Of a DNA stretch of 64,000 bases, positions 8,031-16,400 are shown one piece after another (positions within the stretch are counted from its first letter, which is position 1; every line of letters starts with the position of its first letter). The notes under the pieces were generated by a model. That model did no database searches, was not told the DNA's origin, and saw nothing but the letters and a program-made list of their open reading frames with translations. The DNA is from DATARR01 sp036376245 (GTDB lineage: Bacteria; Acidobacteriota; Thermoanaerobaculia; Multivoradales; UBA5704), in contig DASVAS010000007.1 in NCBI GenBank assembly GCA_036376245.1, positions 368,974 through 432,973 on the forward strand, read 5' to 3'. The translations under genes and the position numbers were made by a program.

Positions 8031-11000
8031 GGGTCGTTGGGGCCGCACCTTGCTTTGGGTCCGTCCATCCAATTCGAGGGCTCCTCCTGAGTTATGTTGC
8101 CCGTGTTCGGGTCGTATTTGTAGATCCCATCCGGACTGAGAGTATAGATGGGAATCTTATAGGCGTTCGCGGTGCTCCGGTCCCCGCGGCTCGGCTGCGG
8201 GCCTCCACGGCTCCGCGAGCCGACTGCCCGCGTGGGATGCGTATGAACCTGAGCGAACAGTATGCCGGGCAAACTTTTGCCCTTGGGCCACTTCTGTTCC
8301 TTCGGCGCATGGAGCGCCGGCCAGATGCCGCAGTGCTCCTGGGGCGGCTGCCCGTTGATCGTCACCGCATCCCGGTAGAGCCAGGCCGCTTCCTCGTATT
8401 CATCTATTCCGTAGTTGGAAAGGGTGTAGAGACAGTAGAAGCAGTCGAGATTGGCCGGATTCTGCGTCAGGGCGTCCAGGCCCAGAGGATCCGAGTAGAA
8501 GAGCGGATTGGCCTCGGCATAGCCGTAGAGGTTGGCGGTGCCGCCGGGCCGCAGGACGCCCAGGGGATCGGGCCGGCTGTAGCGGCCGGTGCCGGAGGCA
8601 TACCAGCGCATGACGTTGTAGTCGAGGCCGCTGGCAAGCGAGGAATTCTCCCAGGTTTCGTCTTCCCACTGTCCGGGAAGCCGCAGGAAGATCCCGGCGG
8701 CTTGCGCGCCGTTCCAATCCTTGCCGAACGGCTCGAAGCCTCCTTGCCAGACCGCCGCGCCGCCGGCGTCGGTGGCCAGCACCGGCGCGCCGAGAGGGTC
8801 GGTCGTCAGATAGAGCAGCGAGGAAGCCGACGTCGGAGAGCCGGAGGTCGGCGTCTCCGTCCGTTTCTCGTAGATCCCGACGAGACGGCCGCCGAAAGTG
8901 AGGAGATAGGCATCGCTACGGATCTCGGGCTGATTGCGCGGCGAGGACGGACCGCGGCGGCGGATCTGGGTGCGCATCAGCACCTCGCCGCCCGAGTTGT
9001 AGACCGCGGAGGTCTCGCGCGCCACCGCGGCGCCCGCGAAGGGCCGGAAGCTCGACTGCGCAAGGAAGCCGCGGCCGTCGTAGGAGAACTGGGTCAGGGC
9101 CTGGGCGCCGGAGAGCGCATCGCTGCGCAGTTGCGACAGTCTCTCGTCCGCGCCATACGAGAGGCGCAGCTTCTCTTCTCCACGCGCGCGGAAGGTGAGA
9201 TCTCCGGCCGTGTCGTAGAAGTACTCGACGGATGTCGAGCCGCCCGCGACTTGAGCCAGGCGCGGCAGGTTTCCACCAACGGCGTTGGCCGAATAGGAAT
9301 AGCTCTCGGAGGCGCCGTCCCGGGTTTCGGAAAGGCGGTTGCCCGTCTTGTCCCAGGTCCAGTTCCGCGTTCCCCAGGGACCGTTGCCCTGGGTCAGGAA
9401 ATAGGCGACGTCCTGGTACGCGAAAGCACGGTTGTTGCCGGCGTTCAGGCCGTCCGTGATCCCGGTGACGTTGCCCATGGCATCGGTAGCGTAGCTCCAG
9501 TCGAGGCGTCCGGGCACCGTGATCCCGGTCGGGAAGTATCTCTGGTTGAAGGCGCGGCTCTCCGTCAAGCCGTTGCCGAGGCCCAGCGAGGCGAGGGGGC
9601 CGAAAGCCTTGTAGGAAGCGGAGGTGACGATGAACCGCGCCGGGCCGCCGCCGTCCATCAGTGAGAGGGCCGTCGGCCGGTCGGCGAAATCGTAGGAATA
9701 GGTTGCGGTCACGCCGCCCGGATAGGTGAGGGTCGACGTGTTGTCGTTGCGGTCGTAGGTGTAGGAGAGCGCACCGTCCTGAAGAAGGCGTCCGAAGCGG
9801 TCGTAGGCATGGGCGACGCTCTGGCCGCCGCGGGTGATCGCGGTCAGCCTTCGCTTGGAGAAGGGAACGCCGGGATCGTCGTAGGTGTAGACGGTATCGA
9901 GCTGGTTCTCGGGGTAGTCGACAAAAACTACCCGATCGATGGCGTCCACGGTCCGAACCACGGTGACGTTGCGGGCGTCGGTCGAGCTCACGAGTTGGGC
10001 GTGCTCGTTGTAGACGTAGCTGGTGACGCCCGTGGTTTCGGAGGTCTCGCGCGTCATCAGATCCCGGTCGCTGAACAGCCATTCCGTGACCGTGCCGCTG
10101 GGATCGGTGACGCGGACCAGGTGGTCTTGGACGTCGTACGTGTAGGCCGTCACCGCCGTGCCGCCGCCGGCGCCGCTCCAGGGCTGCGTCAGGGTCGCCA
10201 CCCGGTCGAGCGCGTCGTAGGTGTAGGAGAGAGTGGCCGGGGCGGTCTGCCCGCCGCTCGGATGGTTGGCGTCCCAGGCCCGCTCGAGACGGCCGTCGCA
10301 GTCATAGGCATACTCGGTCGAGGTGCCGTCCGGGTGCTGTACACGGTCGAGGTGGCAGCGGGTGGAATAGAAGAGCTGGGTGGTGGCGTCCGTCGTCCAG
10401 CCCGTGCCGCTCCACCTCTGGAGATCCTCGCGCCGCCGGTGGCCGAAGGCATCGAGGGTGTAGAGGACCCGCTCTCCGGGGGTCGAGGCATCGGGCTTGC
10501 GCTCGAGGCTGACGAGGCGCCCCGCGGTGTCGTAACTGCTCTCCACGACGTTGCCGGCGGGGAGAATGGTCCGGAACAGATCGCCGAAGACATTGTAGCT
10601 CTGGGTGCTGACCAGGTCTCCCGCGGGAGTGGCTCCTCTGCGGACCAGCGAGGTGAGCCGGCCCAGACCGTCGTACTGGGCTTCCGTCGAAACGCCGTTG
10701 TCGTCGACGGTCCCGGCGAGCCGGTTGAAAGCGTCATAGGTGTACGAGTTGGTTCCCGCGAGATCGGTGACGGTAGAAGGAAGCAGGTCTCCCCGGCTGG
10801 CATCGTAGGTGAGAACGATCTGGTCCTGGATGCCGTAACCGGGAGGATCGATGACCAGCGGTTGCCCGGCACCGTTGTAGGTCGTGGTCGTGGTCAGAGA
10901 GAAGGCGCTTCCGGACTCGACGCCCTCGACCGTACGGCTGATCTGGTTGCCCGCTCCGTCGTAGACCATGGTGGCGCGGCGGGCGCCCGCGCCGGACGAT

Positions 11001-12895
11001 GACGGAGTTTCGATCAGCGTCGGGAAGGCCGGGAAGGCGCTCGAATAGCTCCAGCTCGTCTCTCTCGCCAGAGAGCCACCGGCATCCTCGGTCATGGAAG
11101 TCAACATGCCATTGGCATCGTAGGTGTAGAGCGTCTGGGTGCCGTTGCCGTCGACGCGCTGGGTGGGCCGTAGCGGATTGGCCGCGTCATCGTAGGTGAA
11201 TACGGAGTTGGGTCCGGCGCTGCAGGAAGGGCAGGAGCCAGAAATCGACAGGAGCTTCGCCTTGCGGCTTCCCGCGTCGCGAGAGAATGTATAGGTGGCG
11301 ACCTTGCCCATGGGGTCGGTGACGAGAACCGTCGCCGGCAGCGTTGGGTTGTCGTAGCTGAAGCTCCAGGTTTCCGCGGCGTTGGGTCCGGTGAAGCTGG
11401 TGTCCCCCTTCCAGGTACGCAGGACGTTCCCCTTGGCGTCGTACTCCCAGGCAGCCTCGACACGGGTCGAGCCATCGGTCCCCGCCAGCTCCATCCGGGT
11501 CATATATCCTGGGTGGGCGGCGTCGCCGTAGGTGAAACGCCATTCCGTGCCGTCGGGCCGCACGATGCGGGTGAGATCGTTGCCCGTCCACTGGTACTGC
11601 CAGACGCGAGTGGCGCCGCCGAGGCCGTTTTCAGTGATCGAGCCGAGCTTGCCGGTCGGATAAGAGAAGGTCTCGCTGCGACCGTCGGGGAGCGTGACCG
11701 TGGCGAGCCGGCCGCTGCCGTCATACGTGGCCCCCTTGGCGTTGCCGCTGCGGTCTGTGGTGTTCGTCCAGCGGCCGGAGGCGTCGAAGCGTTGCACGGT
11801 GCCGTCGAGGTGACGCAGCTCCCAGCCGGAGCCGCTTCCGAGCCAGTAGAGCTTGCGCTTCTCATCGCTGGGCGAGACCGTGGCGTAGAGACCATCTCCC
11901 TGTTTGCCGCCGAACTCGCGGAAGGTGCCGAAGCGGGTGATCATCCAGACGTGCGACTCGTTGGGGTCCGGCACGATGCGCTCGGCATAGTCGTGAGACC
12001 AGTAGCGGCCGAGGGTCGTGTTCCAAGCCGTGGAGCCGGGGAAGCTGGGACGGCCCACGCCGCCCGCAAGGTAGTGCAGGTAGGCGCCGGGACCGGAGCC
12101 GGCCGGCGAAGCGCCCGCGCCGCCGCCGGCCGGGCTGGAACCTCCCCCACCCAGGCCCCCACCGCCGCCTCCGGCGACTCCCGGCGGCGGCCCTCCGCCC
12201 GGACCCAGGCAGCAGACCTCGCCACCGGAATCGCTGGGGCAGCCGTCCTTCGGCGGCACCGGGCAGCCGAGCGCCTGGGCCACGGCCGGAGGCGTCAGGT
12301 CGATCCCGGAGAGGTCCAGCCGCTTCGGGCAGGAGAAGCGGCTCTCACAGGAGAAGACGCTGATCGAAAACGTGGTCAGCTTGGGATCCGTCAGGTTGCT
12401 GCAACTGACGCCGCCCACCGTCATCGCGGTCTCCCCGAAGTCGCCGGTGTACTGGGCGCCGATGATGCCGCAGATGGAGATCTGGCCGCAATTGACGTCG
12501 AACCGCGGCGCGCAGCTCGCCGGCGGCGTGCCGCCGAGGAACCAGTAGAGCTTGGGCGTGGGCGCGCCGAACGAGCTGCCGGCGATGGCGATGTTCTGCT
12601 TGTTGCCCGGAAACTCCAGCGGCACCCGCAGCCGGATGGTGCACGCGCCGACCTTGGGATCGCAGCTCGGATTGACCAGCTCGATGACCGGACCGCTGCT
12701 CTTCGCCTTCTCGCACTTGAAGGTGTCCGGGCAGGTCGCGGTCGACGTGCTGGTGCCGGCGAAGTTGTTGTAGGTGATCGAGTCCCAGCCGGCAGCATTG
12801 CCGCAGACCGGCTGCGCCGCGGCGGGATTGGCGAAGGCGGACAGCAGAAGAAAACTGAAAAGAAAGAAAATCGACAGCCGGTATTGGAAGCTCAT
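8003..12895 (-). CDS. Sec-exported Rhs/YD-repeat protein 1 with JAMM-like C-terminal domain
   Basis: 1,630 residues from the ATG at 12895 (GGAG five bases upstream); the longer frame above it is the shadow of the previous gene. Order: signal peptide (to about 27), a cysteine-containing N-terminal domain shared with Rhs2 and Rhs3 (about 28-220), a Gly/Pro-rich linker, an entry segment AWNTTLGRYWSHDY, then YD repeats (for example YTYDANGMLTSM, YAYDCDGRLERAWD) to about 1,470. After the DPLGLD boundary comes a unique domain of about 157 residues holding QVHTHP (His1551, His1553) and PSRGD (Ser1569, Asp1572). That is a full HxH...SxxD JAMM metallopeptidase pattern, reminiscent of the DUF4329 domain of Rhs proteins. 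ATGA overlap with the membrane-protein gene upstream. Confidence 0.88.
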   Translation of the reverse strand: MSFQYRLSIFFLFSFLLLSAFANPAAAQPVCGNAAGWDSITYNNFAGTSTSTATCPDTFKCEKAKSSGPVIELVNPSCDPKVGACTIRLRVPLEFPGNKQNIAIAGSSFGAPTPKLYWFLGGTPPASCAPRFDVNCGQISICGIIGAQYTGDFGETAMTVGGVSCSNLTDPKLTTFSISVFSCESRFSCPKRLDLSGIDLTPPAVAQALGCPVPPKDGCPSDSGGEVCCLGPGGGPPPGVAGGGGGGLGGGGSSPAGGGAGASPAGSGPGAYLHYLAGGVGRPSFPGSTAWNTTLGRYWSHDYAERIVPDPNESHVWMITRFGTFREFGGKQGDGLYATVSPSDEKRKLYWLGSGSGWELRHLDGTVQRFDASGRWTNTTDRSGNAKGATYDGSGRLATVTLPDGRSETFSYPTGKLGSITENGLGGATRVWQYQWTGNDLTRIVRPDGTEWRFTYGDAAHPGYMTRMELAGTDGSTRVEAAWEYDAKGNVLRTWKGDTSFTGPNAAETWSFSYDNPTLPATVLVTDPMGKVATYTFSRDAGSRKAKLLSISGSCPSCSAGPNSVFTYDDAANPLRPTQRVDGNGTQTLYTYDANGMLTSMTEDAGGSLARETSWSYSSAFPAFPTLIETPSSSGAGARRATMVYDGAGNQISRTVEGVESGSAFSLTTTTTYNGAGQPLVIDPPGYGIQDQIVLTYDASRGDLLPSTVTDLAGTNSYTYDAFNRLAGTVDDNGVSTEAQYDGLGRLTSLVRRGATPAGDLVSTQSYNVFGDLFRTILPAGNVVESSYDTAGRLVSLERKPDASTPGERVLYTLDAFGHRRREDLQRWSGTGWTTDATTQLFYSTRCHLDRVQHPDGTSTEYAYDCDGRLERAWDANHPSGGQTAPATLSYTYDALDRVATLTQPWSGAGGGTAVTAYTYDVQDHLVRVTDPSGTVTEWLFSDRDLMTRETSETTGVTSYVYNEHAQLVSSTDARNVTVVRTVDAIDRVVFVDYPENQLDTVYTYDDPGVPFSKRRLTAITRGGQSVAHAYDRFGRLLQDGALSYTYDRNDNTSTLTYPGGVTATYSYDFADRPTALSLMDGGGPARFIVTSASYKAFGPLASLGLGNGLTESRAFNQRYFPTGITVPGRLDWSYATDAMGNVTGITDGLNAGNNRAFAYQDVAYFLTQGNGPWGTRNWTWDKTGNRLSETRDGASESYSYSANAVGGNLPRLAQVAGGSTSVEYFYDTAGDLTFRARGEEKLRLSYGADERLSQLRSDALSGAQALTQFSYDGRGFLAQSSFRPFAGAAVARETSAVYNSGGEVLMRTQIRRRGPSSPRNQPEIRSDAYLLTFGGRLVGIYEKRTETPTSGSPTSASSLLYLTTDPLGAPVLATDAGGAAVWQGGFEPFGKDWNGAQAAGIFLRLPGQWEDETWENSSLASGLDYNVMRWYASGTGRYSRPDPLGVLRPGGTANLYGYAEANPLFYSDPLGLDALTQNPANLDCFYCLYTLSNYGIDEYEEAAWLYRDAVTINGQPPQEHCGIWPALHAPKEQKWPKGKSLPGILFAQVHTHPTRAVGSRSRGGPQPSRGDRSTANAYKIPIYTLSPDGIYKYDPNTGNITQEEPSNWMDGPKARCGPNDPCKPFMPRL

Positions 12896-13443
12896 GTCGT
12901 CTCCATCGCTTTGGACGAGCCTCGCCGCAACCTCGAAACATACGAGACCAGAAGGATGACCAGGATCAATGCGGGCAGTTCCAGAAAGCGCCAGAAAGAG
13001 GGTTGGAACAGGTTCAGATAGGAGGGGAGCGACAAGGCCGCGCCAGAGGTGATCCCCGTCCGATCGGTGACGATCAGAAACCATGGCGTCGCGAAGTGCG
13101 CCACCGTATGGAGCCCGGCGGCGAGGAGCACGAGGAAGCTCCTCCCCCACAACCGGCCCAGGGCCGCCGGGCTCGCGAGCGCCCCCATCCCCAGAAACAT
13201 CACGACCCAGAGACCGAGATAGGAGAAGCCGGCGGCCGTCAGGGCAAGATCCACGTAGACGTCTCCGCCAGGGCCCGGGACGGCTTGCGGATAGGCCAGG
13301 GGGATCGGTCCCAGGACGCGCCAGACGAGATACACGACGGGCGCTTCCATGGCGCTCAGGAGGAGCGCCATGGCCGCCCAGAGTTTCTCTTCCTTGCCTA
13401 GCGGCACGGCGAGCCCCGGGGTGGAGCGAGAGGCGACCGCCAT
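12892..13443 (-). CDS. four-helix membrane protein between Rhs2 and Rhs1 (candidate Rhs2 partner/immunity)
   Basis: 183 residues from ATG 13443; a GTG at 13407 is an alternative that would cut the overlap with the Rhs2 stop from 46 to 10 bp. Four hydrophobic segments are visible: LWAAMALLLSAMEAPVVYLV, LTAAGFSYLGLWVVMFLGMG, SFLVLLAAGLHTVAHFATPW and LELPALILVILLVSYV. No motif was recognised. The stop overlaps the Rhs1 ATG (ATGA), so all three are probably translated in series. Being directly 3' of the HETLH-bearing domain, it may protect the inner membrane side against that effector; this is inference. Confidence 0.75.
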   Translation of the reverse strand: MAVASRSTPGLAVPLGKEEKLWAAMALLLSAMEAPVVYLVWRVLGPIPLAYPQAVPGPGGDVYVDLALTAAGFSYLGLWVVMFLGMGALASPAALGRLWGRSFLVLLAAGLHTVAHFATPWFLIVTDRTGITSGAALSLPSYLNLFQPSFWRFLELPALILVILLVSYVSRLRRGSSKAMETT

Positions 13444-16400
13444 CCGAAACAGGTCTTCTCGGCATACCGGAAGAGAGACGCCTGCCACCCGCACTGATGG
13501 GGCTCGGTGGCCAGGCCACAGACATGGAGCGTCTCGTGAAAGATCGTTTCTCCAAAGCCGAGCCCGTTGGCATTGGGGCAGGAGGAGGCGGTTCCCGCGC
13601 CGATGGTGATGGGCGAGACGCCGAAGCCGGGATTGACCTGCGCGCAGTGTTCCAGACAGTCGTCGCAATTCAGAGGCTGCTGCTTCCCGTTGCACGACCT
13701 GTTGAAGCAATCGGGTATCTTGGTCTCGTCGCCGCTGGTCATGGCGCTGATGTCGCTCAACACGCGGTGGCATTTCGTGCCGGGCTTGGTCTTGTCGCAG
13801 GCCTCCTTGATCCCGCGATGGAGCTTGTCGCCGAACGGAGGTTTATTGCAGTTTGGATTGACCGTATAAAGTCCGAGACGATCGGTCAGTCGGGTCGGTT
13901 GAGCGCCGGTGTAGGAGTAGGGATGAGGATCGATCAGCCACGCCCACGGCTCGGGATCAGGCCTTGAATACGAGCCGGTCGTGGACCCGTACCACCGGTA
14001 GACGTTGTAGAAGAGCTCGCTGTCGAGGTCCGGGTTTTCCCAGGTCCCGTCTTCCCACTGCCCCGGGAGGCGGAGGAAGACGCCGGCCGCCTGGGCGCCG
14101 TTCCAGTCCTCTCCGAAGGGTTCGAAGCCGCCTTGCCAGACGCTGGCTCCCGAAGCGTCGGTGGCGAGAACGGGGGCGCCGAGATGGTCGGTCGTCAGAT
14201 AGAGCATGGCCGTCGCCAGCGTGGGACTGCCCGTCGCCGGCGTGGTGAGGCGTTTCTCATAGAGGGCGACCGGCCGGCCGGAGAAATAGAAGATGTAGGC
14301 GTCGCCGCGGACCTCGGGCTGGTTACGGGGCGAGGAGGGGCCGCGGCGCAGCAGATTCGAGCGGTGATGCAGCAGACCGCCGGAGCTGTAGGTGGCGCCG
14401 GTTTCGCGCGTGGGCAGGGAGCTGCCCAGGAACGTCGAGAAGCTCGCGGAGGCGAGGAGGTTGCGGCCGTCATAGACGAACCGGGACAGGCCCTGAACCC
14501 CGGCGTCCGCTTCGCCGCGCAGTTGCGACAGCCGCTGGTCGGCGTCATAGGCCAGGCGCAGCTTGTCCTCGCCGTGAGAGCGGAAGGTCAAATCTCCCGC
14601 TTCGTCGTAGAAGAGCTGCGAGGTCCCGCCCGCTCCGCGCTGGATCCCCACCAGCCGCGGCGAATTGGCGGCGGCGGCGTTGGCGGCGTAGGTGTAGGTG
14701 TCGGTGACGCCGTCGCGCGTCTCGCTCAGGCGGTTGCCGGTCTTGTCGTAGGTCCAGCTTCTCGTGCCCCAGGGACCGTTGCCCTGGGTGAGGAAGTACT
14801 GAACGTCCTGATAAGCGAAGCTGCGGGAGCCCGCGGCGTCGAGGTTGTCGGTGATGGCGTTGACGTTGCCGAGAGCGTCCGTGGTGTAGGTCCAGTCGAG
14901 CCGTCCGGACGCCGAGATCCCGGCCGGGAAATACCGCGAGTTGAAGCTCCGGCTCTCGGTCAGGCCGTTGCCCAGCGTGAATCCCGTCAGCGGGCCGGAA
15001 GCCTTGTAGGAGGCCGCCGAAACCAGGGGCTGCGCGGGCGAGGCGCCGTCCTGCATCGAGAGCGAAGCCTGGCGGTCCGCGAAGTCGAAGGTGTAGCTCG
15101 CCGACACGTTGCCGGGATAGGACACGCTCTGCCGGTTGCCGTTCTTGTCCCACGTGTAGGCGAGACCACCGTCCTGGAGCGTCCGCCCGAAGCGGTCGTA
15201 GGTGTAGGCGACCGTCTGCCCGTTGCGGGTGATCGCCGTCCGCCGTCCCTTGGAGAACGGCACGGCCGGATCGTCATAGGTGACGGCGGTGTCGAGGCTG
15301 TTGTCCGGAGAGTCGGTGAAAGTGACGCGATCCAGGGCGTCGACCGTCTGGCTCGTGGTGACGTTGCGCGCGTCGGTGCGGCCGACCTGGACGCCGTGCT
15401 CGTTGTAGGTGTAGCTGGTGACTCCCGAAACCTCGGAGGTCTCGCGCGTCAGAAGGTCGCGGTCGCTGTGGACGTAGCTCGTCACCGTGCCGTTGGGATC
15501 CGTCATCTGAACGAGATGGTTCTGGACGTTGTAGGCGTACTGGGTCACGGCGTTCCCGCCACCGCCGCCCGCCCACGGCTGGGTCGTCGCGGTCACGCGG
15601 TTCAGGACGTCGTACGTGTACACGTGCGTGGCGGGGTTGGCCTGGCCGCCGCTGGGATGGCCGGCGTCCCAGACCCGCTCCAGGTTGCCTTCGCAATCGT
15701 ATCCATATTCGGTCACCCTGCCGTCGGCGTGGACCGCCCGGTCGAGATGGCACCGCGACGAATAGACGAAATCGATCGACGAGTCGACGACCCAGGCGGA
15801 GCCGTTCCACCGCTGCAGCTCCTCGCGGGTGCGGTTGCCGACGGCGTTCAGGGTGTGGACCGTCCGCTCGCCCGGGTTGGAGACGTCGGGCTTCTTCTCG
15901 ACCGTCACCAGCCGGCCGGCGGGATCGTAGCCGTATTCGACGACGTTGCCGCGCGGCAGGATGGTGCGCAGGAGGTCGCCGAAGACGTTGTAGACGTTGG
16001 TGGTGACCAGGTCCTCCGCCGGGCTGCTCCCCTTCCGGGTGTTCGTGGTCACGCGGTCGAGCGCGTCGTAAGCCGTCTCGCCGGCGACGCCGTTCGGGTC
16101 TGTCACCGAGGCGGCCCGGTTGAAGGCGTCGTAGGAGAACGTGGTGGCGCCGACGAGCGGATCGGTGCGCGTCAGGGGGAGCATGTCTCCCCGCGCCGGA
16201 TCGTAGGTGTAGGCGGTGACGTCCTGGGTGCCGTAGCCCGGCGGATCGACGCTCGTGGGCAGCCCGGCGGCGTTGAAGGTGGTGGTCGTGGTGTAGCTGA
16301 AGGCGCTGCCCGCCTCGACGCCGCTGATCGTCTGGTCCGTCAGGTTGCCTTCGGCGTCGTAGACGGAGACGGTCGCCCGCACGCCGCTGCCGGAGGTGGA

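Noticed and set aside
12895..13573. Longer start for Rhs1
   Set aside because: The added 226 residues are out-of-frame sequence of the upstream genes; the true signal peptide starts at 12895.
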